A stretch of DNA of 64,000 bases, from positions 744,001 to 808,000 of the forward strand of contig NZ_CP157940.1 in assembly GCF_040207125.1 (NCBI RefSeq), written 5' to 3'. The stretch is from Lacrimispora sp. BS-2. GTDB taxonomy: Bacteria > Bacillota > Clostridia > Lachnospirales > Lachnospiraceae. The notes under the pieces are model-generated. The model made no database searches. It saw nothing but the letters and a program-made list of their open reading frames with translations, and was not told the DNA's origin. Shown one piece after another: positions 43,029 to 52,543 of the stretch (its first letter is position 1; each line of letters starts with the position of its first letter). Position numbers and translations under genes: made by a program.

Positions 43029-43148
43029 AGTTCAGATTGTGGTTGGATTTGAAAAATGTTTTTCCGGAATGTATTAAAATATATACAAAAAATCAGGTGA
43101 AAACCATAAAGAAATTGTTTGATTTGTATGATAAATAAAATAAAAAGA

Positions 43149-43573
43149 CGCAGTATATTTGATACTGCGGTTCAGGGAAAAATATGGTATTTCAAGGATT
43201 TTATATATTTGACGGGGAATAACGGCTATTATTTTCAGATTTCAGAGTACTTAATAAAATTGCGGAAACGGAATTAGACTTTTGTGTGAATTATCGTACA
43301 GCATAGAAACAGTGCATTTTTTGAACCAAGTAAATAAAAGACGCAATCCCATCGTCTTTTAAAGTGACTATGGATTGACGTCTTTTCTTTATCTTGGTTA
43401 AAAAAGTACTGTCTTCTGTGCGATTATTCAGACAGAAATTTTAATTCCGTTTCAGGGAATTTTATTAATTTACTCTGAAATTGGAAATAATAGCGTCACA
43501 TTTCTCGTAAACATTATAAAATTGTTGAAATACATACTTTTTCCCCTGTAACCGCAGTATCAAATATACTGCG
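43149..43573. repeat. 425-bp long imperfect inverted repeat
   Basis: The left half (about 43149-43345) and the reverse complement of the right half (about 43375-43573) align along their whole length at roughly three bases in four, by eye. Shared blocks include GCAGTATATTTGATACTGCGG at the outer ends (20 exact plus one), 'TTTCAGAGTA..TTAATAAAATT', 'GAAACGGAATTA' and 'AAAAGACG..AATCC'. The ends are themselves palindromic (GCAGTAT..ATACTGC). No reading frame fills the region. It could be a MITE-like element, the folded remains of two inverted insertions, or a long structured RNA. The flanking 43029-43148 and 43574-43844 hold no gene I can support. Confidence 0.8.
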
Positions 43574-43844
43574 AATCCATTCTGTATACTATGATATCTA
43601 TAACTTACTTTGTATATTTTTTTAATTCAGGACCAATCCATTATCAAAAACTGTGTTTTAAGGTCTGGAATTAAAAGGGTATTGTGAGGACGGTTAAGTT
43701 ATACCATATCATTGTTAATAAAAAGACATACTTCTTTTTACAGAATGAGTTTAAGTTATGCAATAAGGACAGAACTGCACTTCCGGATGGGGGAGTGGAT
43801 TGTCCTATTTTTCATCATACCTAAGAGAACAGGGAGGAAATAAA

Positions 43845-45551
43845 ATGAAGAGCTTTAAGGATTTCAGTATTTCTCGAAAGCTGTTGACAGGTTTTTTAGG
43901 CCTGACACTTATTATGTTGCTGGTAGGAGGCGCAGGAATAGCCGGACTTGCCAGGATCAGTCAAATGGATACTTACTTGTACAAAGGGCAGACAGCCCCA
44001 ATGAAAGATTTGTTTCGGGCGGTTGAAAGCCTGTATCAGTTCCGGGTGGATTCCAGAGCCATGGTAATCTATGCGGGAGATGCCAAGAAAATTGATGAAC
44101 TAAAGCTTAGCTTTGACCAGGAATCCGAGAAGTTTTTGACCAGCGCAGAGGCCTACCGCAAGACAATAAACATTCCGGAATCCTTTACCCTTTTAGATGA
44201 GTCTGTTTCGCTGTTTAACGGCTCTTTTAAGCCGGCTGTAGAGAAGTGTACGGAAGAGGCAAAGGCCGGTAATGAAACTGCCGCATGGGAGGCGCTTTAT
44301 CAGGAAACCGATAACATTCAGAAGATGTTTGATAATTTCAACAAATTAATTGATAACCGGCTGGCTGAAGCCGGAAAGACAAATGATGCCAATCATGCTA
44401 CTGCATTGTGGCTGACCGCTGTTCTGGTTCTTTTTGTTACATTTGGAGCCGGAGTGGCAGTATATTTGGGAATAAGAATCTCAAAAATGATCAGTCAGCC
44501 GATTGATCAGGTAGTGGATGCGGCCAATCGGATCGCCTTAGGGCACGTGGATGTGGAGCTTGGTAATATTGATACAAAGGATGAAACCGGGCAGCTTGCC
44601 AATGCCTTTACTAAGATGATCGGCAGCATTAGAAAACAGGTAGACGCTGCGAACCGGATCAGCAACGGCGATTTTACCAATGAAGTGCCCCTTCGTTCCG
44701 ATCAGGATATCCTTGGGCTTGCACTGCAGAAAATCAGAAAAGATCTAAATCACACACTCTCATTAATAAGTATTGCTTCCGAACAAGTCAATGCAGGGGC
44801 AGAACAGGTTTCTTCCGGGGCACAGGCTCTGGCTTCCGGTACCGCCGAGCAGGCGGCTACGATTGAGGAACTGAATGCTTCCGTCAGCAGTGTGGCGGAG
44901 CAGGCGGAAGAAAATGCAAAAAATGTGCAAAGAGCTGCGGACTATGTTGGGCAGGCCGGAGTCGGGGTGAATGAGAGCAACCAGTATATGAGGAAGCTAA
45001 ATGAGGCCATGAAGGAGATCGGGTCGGCCTCTGATAAGATATCAAGCATCACAAAGGTAATTGAAGATATTGCATTCCAGACGAACATTCTTGCCCTTAA
45101 TGCGGCTGTGGAATCGGCCCGCGCGGGAGAGGCTGGTAAGGGATTTGCAGTGGTTGCAGATGAAGTCAGGAATCTTGCCGGAAAATCTGCGGAAGCAGCC
45201 AAGCAGACAGCCGATTTGATCAGACATTCGGTGACCAGCGTTGCAGAGGGTGAGAAATTAGCAGATGAGACGGCAAGGATACTTATGGAAGTGGCAGAAC
45301 AGGCGGCGTTTGTAGACCAGGCCATCAGGGGGATCGAAGAGTCCTCTTCTCAGCAGGTACAGGTGATAGAGCAGATCAACCAGGGATTGTCCCAGGTATC
45401 TGCCGTTATACAGACAAACGCTGCGACTGCAGAAGAAAGCTCTTCTTCCAGTGAAGAACTGGCTGCCCAGGCGCAGATGCTTCAACAGGAGGTGGGCAGA
45501 TTCAAGCTTTTAAAGGAAGATATTCATTTTGCCAATTCCTATCTGGGTTAA
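43845..45551 (+). CDS. Methyl-accepting chemotaxis protein
   Basis: 568 residues. Membrane segment (~12-34), an extracellular four-helix ligand domain (4HB_MCP type, ~36-185), a second membrane segment (~186-208), HAMP (~210-262) and a cytosolic signalling domain (~300-555) with the highly conserved hairpin '[37 protein letters not shown]' region (residues near 405-440). It signals to CheA. The ligand is unknown. ATG 43845 is preferred because GGGAGGAAATAAA stands before it; the frame opens earlier at 43800. Confidence 0.93.
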   Translation: MKSFKDFSISRKLLTGFLGLTLIMLLVGGAGIAGLARISQMDTYLYKGQTAPMKDLFRAVESLYQFRVDSRAMVIYAGDAKKIDELKLSFDQESEKFLTSAEAYRKTINIPESFTLLDESVSLFNGSFKPAVEKCTEEAKAGNETAAWEALYQETDNIQKMFDNFNKLIDNRLAEAGKTNDANHATALWLTAVLVLFVTFGAGVAVYLGIRISKMISQPIDQVVDAANRIALGHVDVELGNIDTKDETGQLANAFTKMIGSIRKQVDAANRISNGDFTNEVPLRSDQDILGLALQKIRKDLNHTLSLISIASEQVNAGAEQVSSGAQALASGTAEQAATIEELNASVSSVAEQAEENAKNVQRAADYVGQAGVGVNESNQYMRKLNEAMKEIGSASDKISSITKVIEDIAFQTNILALNAAVESARAGEAGKGFAVVADEVRNLAGKSAEAAKQTADLIRHSVTSVAEGEKLADETARILMEVAEQAAFVDQAIRGIEESSSQQVQVIEQINQGLSQVSAVIQTNAATAEESSSSSEELAAQAQMLQQEVGRFKLLKEDIHFANSYLG

Positions 45552-45624
45552 TAAAACACCCTTTAGGTGTACCTGTATGCCTAAAAGGCATGGCAGGAAA
45601 GAAAAAAGAAACGGAAAGAATCGC

Positions 45625-45654
45625 TTTACAGCTTGCCTCCATATTATGTATAAT
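45625..45654 (+). promoter_or_regulatory. Promoter of the chorismate mutase–shikimate kinase gene
   Basis: TTTACA at 45625-45630, 18-base spacer, TATAAT at 45649-45654. Confidence 0.6.
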
Positions 45655-45696
45655 GTAAAAAATATAGAAGACATAGGATAATTGTGGAGAGACGGT

Positions 45697-46476
45697 ATGA
45701 AAGAGCTGAATAAAATTAGAGAAGATTTGAACCGCTGTGATAAGGAAATTTTAGACCTTTTGATGAAACGCCTTGGTTACGCAGCAGAAATCATGGAATA
45801 TAAAAAGGAACAAGGTCTGCCCATATTTCAGCCGGAGGAGGAAAACCGGCATGAAGATTTCCTTAAGGCAGTGGGAAGCCATACTTATTGCACCGAATTA
45901 TCAAGGATATTTAAACAGATCCAGGAGGAAAGCAAACGCGTACAGAGCAAAAGTCTGTTTGACCATAATATTGCCTTGATCGGATTTATGGGAACAGGAA
46001 AGAGTACAGTTTCCAAGTACTTAAGGGATATGCTGGCCATGAAGGAAGTGGATGTGGATGCCATGATCGTGGAAGACCAGAAGATGCCTATCAAGGACAT
46101 ATTTGAAGAATATGGAGAAGAGTACTTCAGGGACTGCGAAAGCAATGCCATTCTTAACTTGCAGAACTGCCGCCAGACTATTATTTCCTGCGGCGGCGGC
46201 GCGGTAATACGTGAGAAAAATGTTGAAAACCTTAAAAAGGGCAGCCGCATCGTACTTCTCACTGCCAGCCCTGAGACCATATTGGATCGGGTAAAGGATG
46301 ATGGCGGCCGGCCAATCTTAAATGGAAATATGAACGTGGAGTTCATAAAAGAGCTTATGGCAAAACGTAAGGACTTTTATGAAAGAGCGGCGGATATTAT
46401 CGTAGAAACGGATCATAAAAGCGTACAGCAGATAGGCGAAGAGCTGGTCGCTTCCCTGATGCAATTTGAACGTTGA
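45697..46476 (+). CDS. Chorismate mutase–shikimate kinase fusion
   Basis: 259 residues. Residues 1-85 are an AroQ-type chorismate mutase ('IREDLNRCDKEILDLLMKRL', 'IMEYKKEQGLPI'). Residues ~88-259 are a shikimate kinase: Walker A GFMGTGKST (~95), 'DVDAMI', 'FRDCESNAI', 'SCGGGAV' and the LID region 'GGRPIL'. It joins two non-consecutive steps of aromatic amino acid synthesis (shikimate to shikimate-3-phosphate, and chorismate to prephenate), an arrangement known in some clostridia. ATG 45697 follows GGAGAGACGGT. Confidence 0.9.
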   Translation: MKELNKIREDLNRCDKEILDLLMKRLGYAAEIMEYKKEQGLPIFQPEEENRHEDFLKAVGSHTYCTELSRIFKQIQEESKRVQSKSLFDHNIALIGFMGTGKSTVSKYLRDMLAMKEVDVDAMIVEDQKMPIKDIFEEYGEEYFRDCESNAILNLQNCRQTIISCGGGAVIREKNVENLKKGSRIVLLTASPETILDRVKDDGGRPILNGNMNVEFIKELMAKRKDFYERAADIIVETDHKSVQQIGEELVASLMQFER

Positions 46477-46539
46477 GTTGTATCTGGAACATGCTATTAT
46501 ACAGGTAAGAGCAAAGACTTAAAACGAATGCTAAAAGAC

Positions 46540-46650
46540 ATACCGGCCTGACGAGCCGGTATATCGAATGGGCTTGATCAGGAGATTGATTTTTAATACA
46601 TAATTAACACGTGTATATCATTTGAAAGAAGGATATACACGTGTTTTTTT
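46540..46650 (+). terminator. Double hairpin terminator after the aromatic-pathway gene
   Basis: First hairpin: ATACCGGC / GCCGGTAT at 46540-46562, no U-run. Second: perfect 14-bp stem AACACGTGTATATC (46606-46619) / GATATACACGTGTT (46632-46645) followed by a U-run. The second is symmetrical enough to act in both directions. 46651-46813 shows no gene. Confidence 0.85.
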
Positions 46651-46813
46651 AATGATACTCCTTGTTACAAATCTTTTCCGGCCGTCTTCTTAATCGCTGG
46701 AAAGGTACCTGAGAATTTTAGACGGATTTTATTTGTAAAAAAGTCTCATCTACACAACTTCTACAAATCGCTCTGTTATTCTTTATTCCAGAAATTAAAA
46801 AGGAGGACAGACG

Positions 46814-48691
46814 ATGGGATCTGCTATAAGAACTAAAAAGATACGGATCGGCGGGATGACCTGCATAAGCTGTCAAAATAAAATTGAAAAAAAACTGCGT
46901 AATACGGCTGGAATCGAAAAAGTGGAGGTAAGCTACAGCGCCGGAACTGCTGTCATTACCTTTGATACAGATATCATTTCCTACAAAAGCATTGTAGGGA
47001 TTATTGAGAGTCTGGATTACCAGGTATTAACAGAGCATGAACAGCAGAAACCGGATACCAGCCGGGCCATAGGAATTCTGATCATCATTGCTTCCCTGTA
47101 CATGCTGATCCAGCAGTCCGGGCTTTTAAATCTGCTTGTGCCCAGCCAGCTGGCAGACGAAAAGATGGGCTATGGAATGCTGTTTGTCATCGGCGTTGTT
47201 ACCTCTGTTCATTGCGTGGCAATGTGCGGCGGCATCAATCTGTCCCAGTGCATTCCAGGAAGCGGAGATGCTGTTTCAGAAAAAAGCCGTTTTTCTACAT
47301 TCCGGCCTACCTTTCTTTATAATCTGGGACGGGTGATCTCTTACACCGCAGTAGGTTTCCTGGTGGGAGCCCTGGGCTCGGTGGTTACATTCTCTAATAC
47401 CCTTCAAGGTGTTTTGAAGCTGGCTGCCGGAGTGTTCATGGTCATTATGGGCATAAACATGCTGGGGATTTTTCCGTGGCTTCGCAGGCTGAACCCGAGA
47501 ATGCCCCAAATTTTTGCGAGAAAAATTGACAAGGAAAAATCAAAAAGCAGCAGTCCCCTGATCGTTGGCCTGTTAAACGGACTCATGCCATGCGGTCCCT
47601 TACAGGCAATGCAGATCTATGCATTGTCGACCGGAAACCCCTTTTCCGGCGCCCTGTCCATGTTCCTGTTCAGCCTTGGTACCGTACCTCTTATGTTCGG
47701 ACTTGGTGCCCTTTCCTCAGCACTGGGGAAAAGGTTTACCAGCAAGGTCATGACAGTGGGAGCGGTGCTGGTTGTGGTACTTGGAATGTCCATGTTTTCC
47801 CAGGGAATGAGCCTGTCGGGATTCCAGGCGCCTGACTTATTCTATAAAGCAGGAAACAACGCCTATGCAGCCGGAGAGCAGGAGAAAAAGAATGATACAA
47901 AAATAGAAGACGGAGTACAGATCATAAACAGTACTCTTTCTCCCGGAAGGTATCCAAACATCAATGTCCAGAAAGGGATTCCGGTAAAATGGATCATTGA
48001 TGCGCCAAAGGGAAGCATAAACGGCTGCAACAACCGGATGATCATCCGGGATCTTGGCATTGAATATGCCTTTAAGACCGGAGAAAACGTCATTGAATTC
48101 ACCCCTGAAAAAACAGGGAAGATTTCATACAGCTGCTGGATGGGAATGATCCGTGGGTCCATCTATGTGACAGAAGAAGGAGATGCAAGGAATGGCACAG
48201 ATTCTGATGGGGAAGGCGTATTAAAAGAATATGCACCGGAGGAACCGGCAGCAGCCGGCTATAGGATTCCAACGGATGAGATTGCCATAGCGGAAGACGC
48301 TGTGGATGAATACGGAAACAGCATTCAGAGAATTAACATGGAGCTTACGGACGACGGCTTTAAGCCGGCAGCGGCAGTGGTGAAATCCGGTGTGGATGTG
48401 GAATGGAATATCATTGACAATACTTCTGATTCCACCTATGGAACCCAGCTTCTTGTTCCGGATTTTGCAACCCAGCTTCCTCTTGACCAGGGGGAAAACA
48501 GCTTTTATTTCACACCCGCAGGAAGCTTTGATTTTTCCACCGGGGACAATGCATTTTATGGGTATATCAAGATTGTGGATGATTTAAATAACTTAGATAT
48601 GGATGCCATTAAGAAAGAAATAAGCAGCTTTAAGACCCTTATCTGGCCCGAAGATACCTTCCAGGGAGCAGGCGGTTCCTGCTGCGGATAA
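46814..48691 (+). CDS. HMA–DsbD_2/SafE membrane–cupredoxin fusion (copper handling)
   Basis: 625 residues. Residues ~8-75: heavy-metal-associated domain with GGMTCISCQNK. ~85-345: six to seven membrane segments with HCVAMCGG (~136) and NGLMPCGPLQA (~254), the paired Cys motifs of the DsbD_2/sulfite-exporter TauE/SafE (UreH-like) family. ~370-455: cupredoxin-like domain with Cys405 (GCNN), Cys441 and Met445 (SCWMGM) as candidate copper ligands. ~490-595: second beta domain of similar size. The tail ends GGSCCG. This suggests copper passed from the cytosolic HMA through or beside the membrane part to an outer cupredoxin, or membrane thiol/copper redox exchange. First gene of the copper island. 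Confidence 0.85.
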   Translation: MGSAIRTKKIRIGGMTCISCQNKIEKKLRNTAGIEKVEVSYSAGTAVITFDTDIISYKSIVGIIESLDYQVLTEHEQQKPDTSRAIGILIIIASLYMLIQQSGLLNLLVPSQLADEKMGYGMLFVIGVVTSVHCVAMCGGINLSQCIPGSGDAVSEKSRFSTFRPTFLYNLGRVISYTAVGFLVGALGSVVTFSNTLQGVLKLAAGVFMVIMGINMLGIFPWLRRLNPRMPQIFARKIDKEKSKSSSPLIVGLLNGLMPCGPLQAMQIYALSTGNPFSGALSMFLFSLGTVPLMFGLGALSSALGKRFTSKVMTVGAVLVVVLGMSMFSQGMSLSGFQAPDLFYKAGNNAYAAGEQEKKNDTKIEDGVQIINSTLSPGRYPNINVQKGIPVKWIIDAPKGSINGCNNRMIIRDLGIEYAFKTGENVIEFTPEKTGKISYSCWMGMIRGSIYVTEEGDARNGTDSDGEGVLKEYAPEEPAAAGYRIPTDEIAIAEDAVDEYGNSIQRINMELTDDGFKPAAAVVKSGVDVEWNIIDNTSDSTYGTQLLVPDFATQLPLDQGENSFYFTPAGSFDFSTGDNAFYGYIKIVDDLNNLDMDAIKKEISSFKTLIWPEDTFQGAGGSCCG

Positions 48692-48901
48692 ATTGGGAAT
48701 TTGTCTGTTTAATCGAATCCAAGTAGGGTCGCGAATTGCAAATATCCGCTTAACGTGAGAAAAGGAGAACTGATTGATGAGTTTGTTATTAAGTCACTGG
48801 CACTGCATACTTCCGGTTTTTGGTATTATCTTAGCAATGTTTTTTATGAGAGACAAACAGAAAAAGGATTAAGAAAGTATAAATTCAGGAGGTGTATTTT
48901 A

Positions 48902-49456
48902 GTGTTACAGAAATTTCAGAATGGATATGAAAAGAAAAACGGAAAGCAGCGCAGCGGGCTTCCAATGAGGCTGGCAGTGCTGATGATCGCTGCAGCGGCC
49001 CTTACCGCATGCTCTTCCAGGGAAAAGGCGGAAGAATCAGAACCAGCCAGGGCAGCGGCAGAAAGTACCCAAAAGGCAGGGAATGGAGAGGCACTTGTAA
49101 TTCCTGTAAAGGATATTTCAAGTACGGCACAATTTTATTCAGTTGATGTAGACGGCACCCAGATGGAGGTCGTTGCAGTCAAGGCTCCGGATGGAACCAT
49201 CCGGACAGCATTTAACACCTGCCAGGTATGCTATGATTCAGGAAGAGGATACTATAAGCAGGAAGGAGATGTTCTTGTGTGCCAGAACTGCAGGAACCGT
49301 TTTCCTATGGACCGGGTAGAAGTGGAGGCAGGCGGATGCAATCCCTGGCCTATTTTTGACAAGGAAAAGACCGTGACAGACGAGTCCATCACGATCTCTT
49401 ATGATTTCCTTAAGGAATCCAAGGAGATATTTGCCAACTGGAAAGCTTCTTATTAA
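48902..49456 (+). CDS. DUF2318 lipoprotein
   Basis: 184 residues from GTG 48902 (GGAGGTG upstream). Lipobox LTACSS with the lipidated Cys at about residue 39, after an unusually long basic N-region. The mature part is a DUF2318 domain: 'TAFNTCQVCYDSGRGYY', 'VLVCQNCRNRFPMDRVE' and 'GGCNPWPI', two CxxC pairs plus one Cys, suited to bind metal or Fe-S. DUF2318 proteins occur with iron or copper membrane systems. Position after the HMA–cupredoxin fusion suggests an extracellular metal-binding partner. Its stop codon abuts that of the convergent HxlR gene with no spare base. Confidence 0.85.
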   Translation: MLQKFQNGYEKKNGKQRSGLPMRLAVLMIAAAALTACSSREKAEESEPARAAAESTQKAGNGEALVIPVKDISSTAQFYSVDVDGTQMEVVAVKAPDGTIRTAFNTCQVCYDSGRGYYKQEGDVLVCQNCRNRFPMDRVEVEAGGCNPWPIFDKEKTVTDESITISYDFLKESKEIFANWKASY

Positions 49457-49825
49457 TTAAATATCTTTTGTAGGGAATTTCATGGAGCAGCTTACAGTAA
49501 GGCCATTCTGCCTTAAGTAATCTGCTCCCCAATCATACATGGTCTCCAGAATGGGACGGATACTGTTTCCCAGATCTGAAAGTGCATACTCCACCTTTGG
49601 CGGCACTACCGGATATACGGTACGGATGATCAGCTGATCTTCCTCCAGTTCCCGAAGCTGCTGGGTGAGCATTTTTGGTGTTGCCTGGGGGATGAGCTTG
49701 CGAAGCTCTCCAAACCGAAGGGTATTGTTAATTAAGTGCCATAAGATGAGGGCTTTGTATTTCCCTCCGATCATATCCAATGTGGCATCTACCGGGCAAT
49801 GATAAGTTGTGCAGCCATTTTTCAT
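49457..49825 (-). CDS. HxlR-family transcriptional regulator
   Basis: 122 residues, winged helix: 'CPVDATLDMIGGKYKALILW' at the start is the HxlR signature, with Cys5 and Cys10 (GCTTYHC) as possible redox or metal sensors. The rest follows the family (FGELRKLIPQATPKMLTQQLREL, then 'Y.VVPPKVEYALSDLG'). It diverges from copA and converges with the lipoprotein gene, so it probably controls the copper genes on one or both sides. Confidence 0.92.
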   Translation of the reverse strand: MKNGCTTYHCPVDATLDMIGGKYKALILWHLINNTLRFGELRKLIPQATPKMLTQQLRELEEDQLIIRTVYPVVPPKVEYALSDLGNSIRPILETMYDWGADYLRQNGLTVSCSMKFPTKDI

Positions 49826-49841
49826 TTAAGGTCTCCTCCCT

Positions 49842-49887
49842 TAGTATCGTTTTGGGTACTATAACACAAAAAAGTGCATACTTGCAA
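49842..49887 (-). promoter_or_regulatory. HxlR-gene promoter with candidate autoregulatory operator
   Basis: On the minus strand TTGCAA (49887-49882), 18-base spacer, TATAGT (49863-49858). The inverted repeat TAGTA...TACTA at 49842-49861, with a central TCGTTTTGGG, overlaps the -10 box and start site, where HxlR proteins often bind. Confidence 0.55.
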
Positions 49888-50055
49888 ATTTCACAATTAG
49901 TGCCATAATAATAACATGAGTGCTCGAAAAATACAAGATAACAGGATAGCATATTTTTGGAGGCCATGGAAAAATTAGTATTACAGTGATCTTTGCCAAT
50001 GCCGGAGGGGACGCCTGAAGGAAGAGGCAGTAAATAAATAGTGAGGTGAATAAGA

Positions 50056-52536
50056 ATGGAAAGTCAGATTTTAAATATAAGAGGAATGACCTGTGCAGCC
50101 TGTGCGCAGAGAATTGAAAAAACAGTGCGGAAGCTTTCCGGTATCAGCCAGGCTAATGTAAATCTGGCCAGTGAAAAGCTTTTTGTAGAATATGACAGCA
50201 GTGCTCTTGAGCTTTCCGCTATTAAGGCAGCAGTATCTAAAATCGGATATGAGGTGGTGGAAAAATCCGACGATGCCAAAGTGACCATACCCATCGGCGG
50301 AATGACCTGCGCGGCCTGTGCCAAGCGTATAGAAAAAGTCGTTGGGAAGCTGGATGGCGTGGTAAGCACAGCGGTGAATTTTGCAACGGAAAAAGCTACA
50401 GTTACCTATGATCCCCAGAAGATCAGAATGTCAGCCATAAAGGCAGCCATTGAAAAGGCAGGCTATAAGGCCCTGGAAGTGAACAAGGCAGATTCAGCGG
50501 ATGAGGACAGAGCCCGCAAGCAGCGGGAGATCAAGACCCTTTGGGCGAAGTTCATCGTGTCTGCGGTGTTCTCTGTTCCCCTTCTCTACATTGCCATGGC
50601 GCCCATGATCAATATCATACAGCTGCCCTTCCCGGCAGGGATCGCCCCCATGGAGTACCCCCTGACCTATGCTCTGGTGGAACTTCTTCTGGTGGCTCCG
50701 GTCATAGGTGTTGGCTATAAATTCTATACCATTGGTTTTAAAGCCCTGTTTCAGAGAAGTCCAAACATGGATTCCCTGATTGCCATAGGAACTACCGCTG
50801 CTGTTCTTTACAGCATCTACAACACGTTCCAGATTGCAGAAGGACATTTTATGGCAGTGGATTCCCTGTATTTTGAATCGGCGGGAGTCATTATCACCCT
50901 TATCCTGCTGGGAAAATCTCTGGAAGCTGTTTCAAAGGGCAGAACCAGTGAAGCCATCAAAAAGCTGATGGGCCTTGCGCCCAAGACAGCCATCATTCTT
51001 GAAGACGGTGTGGAAAAGGAAATTCCTATTGACGAAGTGGAAATCGGTGATATGATTTTAGTAAAGCCCGGCGAAAAGATTCCTGTAGACGGGACTGTGT
51101 TAGGCGGCCACACTGCCATTGATGAATCCATGCTGACCGGTGAAAGCATGCCGGTGGATAAAAAAGAAGGGGATCAGGTCTATGCTGCTTCCTTAAATAC
51201 AACGGGAACCATCCGTTTCAGAGCGGAAAAGATCGGCAGCGATACTGCCCTGGCTCAGATTATCAAGCTGGTGGAGGACGCCCAGGGTTCAAAGGCGCCT
51301 ATAGCCCAGATGGCTGACATTGTTTCCGGATACTTTGTTCCGGTCGTTTGTGTGATCGCCCTGCTTTCCGGTATTGCCTGGTATATCGGCACCTCCGGAG
51401 ACTTAAAGTTTGCCCTTACCATATTCATTTCAGTTCTTGTTATCGCCTGCCCCTGTGCTTTAGGTCTTGCAACACCTACTGCCATTATGGTGGGAACCGG
51501 AAAGGGTGCGGAAAACGGTATTTTAATCAAGGGCGGAGAAGCTCTTGAGACAGCCCATAAGATCAGCACCATTGTATTTGATAAAACAGGTACCATTACC
51601 GAAGGGAAACCAACGGTGACCGATGTTCTGACCATAGAAGGGCTTACCAAAGAGCTGCTGCTGCAGCTTACGGCTTCTGCGGAAAAAGGCTCTGAGCACC
51701 CTCTGGGTCAGGCAATTGTCCACGGTGCGGAAGATGCCGGACTTACCTTATTGGCAGCAGAGCATTTTGAGTCCTTAACCGGACGGGGGATAGAAGCGAA
51801 GATAGGCGGAGAAGATATCCTTGCCGGAAACCGGAAGCTTATGGTTGAACGCAGCATTTCCTTAACAGGAATGGAGGAAGCATCGGACCGGCTGGCCGGA
51901 GAAGGAAAAACTCCTATGTATGTGGCCATTAACGGCAAGCTGGCGGGTATTGTAGCCGTTGCGGACGTTGTAAAGGAATCCAGCAGGGCGGCTATTGAAC
52001 AGCTCCATAAGATGGGCATAGAAGTAGCCATGATTACCGGAGACAATAAGAGAACTGCAGAGGCTATTGCAAAACAGGTAGGAATCGACCGGGTTCTGTC
52101 TGAGGTGCTTCCTCAGGATAAATCCGATGAGGTCAGGAAGCTCCAGGCCGAAGGCCGCAAGGTAGCCATGGTTGGTGACGGGATCAATGATGCTCCGGCT
52201 CTTGCCCAGGCTGATATCGGTATTGCAATCGGTTCCGGTACGGACGTAGCCATGGAATCCGCTGATATTGTTCTCATGCGTTCTGATTTAATGGATGTGC
52301 CAACGGCAATCAACTTAAGTAAGCAGACCATCCGAAACATCAAGCAAAACCTTTTCTGGGCCTTTGGTTATAATGTGATCGGAATCCCCATCGCTGCAGG
52401 GCTTTTGCATCTGCTCTTTAACGGGCCGCTTCTTAACCCGATTTTTGCGGCAGCAGCCATGAGTTTAAGCTCAGTTTCCGTGCTGACCAATGCATTGCGG
52501 CTGAAACGATTTAAACCAACCACAGGAATGAGGTGA
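50056..52536 (+). CDS. copA: Copper-translocating P1B-type ATPase
   Basis: 826 residues. Two N-terminal HMA domains (MTCAAC at ~11-16 and ~81-86), eight membrane segments, the actuator TGES loop, the CPC transport motif in IACPCALG (~466), phospho-acceptor Asp509 in DKTGT, HP motif ('GSEHPLG') and GDGINDAP hinge (~706). These define Cu(I) export ATPases that pump copper out of the cytosol. GTGAGGTG precedes the ATG. It leads copA–unknown–copZ, diverging from the HxlR regulator. Confidence 0.97.
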   Translation: MESQILNIRGMTCAACAQRIEKTVRKLSGISQANVNLASEKLFVEYDSSALELSAIKAAVSKIGYEVVEKSDDAKVTIPIGGMTCAACAKRIEKVVGKLDGVVSTAVNFATEKATVTYDPQKIRMSAIKAAIEKAGYKALEVNKADSADEDRARKQREIKTLWAKFIVSAVFSVPLLYIAMAPMINIIQLPFPAGIAPMEYPLTYALVELLLVAPVIGVGYKFYTIGFKALFQRSPNMDSLIAIGTTAAVLYSIYNTFQIAEGHFMAVDSLYFESAGVIITLILLGKSLEAVSKGRTSEAIKKLMGLAPKTAIILEDGVEKEIPIDEVEIGDMILVKPGEKIPVDGTVLGGHTAIDESMLTGESMPVDKKEGDQVYAASLNTTGTIRFRAEKIGSDTALAQIIKLVEDAQGSKAPIAQMADIVSGYFVPVVCVIALLSGIAWYIGTSGDLKFALTIFISVLVIACPCALGLATPTAIMVGTGKGAENGILIKGGEALETAHKISTIVFDKTGTITEGKPTVTDVLTIEGLTKELLLQLTASAEKGSEHPLGQAIVHGAEDAGLTLLAAEHFESLTGRGIEAKIGGEDILAGNRKLMVERSISLTGMEEASDRLAGEGKTPMYVAINGKLAGIVAVADVVKESSRAAIEQLHKMGIEVAMITGDNKRTAEAIAKQVGIDRVLSEVLPQDKSDEVRKLQAEGRKVAMVGDGINDAPALAQADIGIAIGSGTDVAMESADIVLMRSDLMDVPTAINLSKQTIRNIKQNLFWAFGYNVIGIPIAAGLLHLLFNGPLLNPIFAAAAMSLSSVSVLTNALRLKRFKPTTGMR

Positions 52537-52543
52537 ACCGGGT

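Noticed and set aside
43149..43573. Inverted repeat as a complete insertion sequence
   Set aside because: No transposase frame lies between the arms and no clear target-site duplication was seen.
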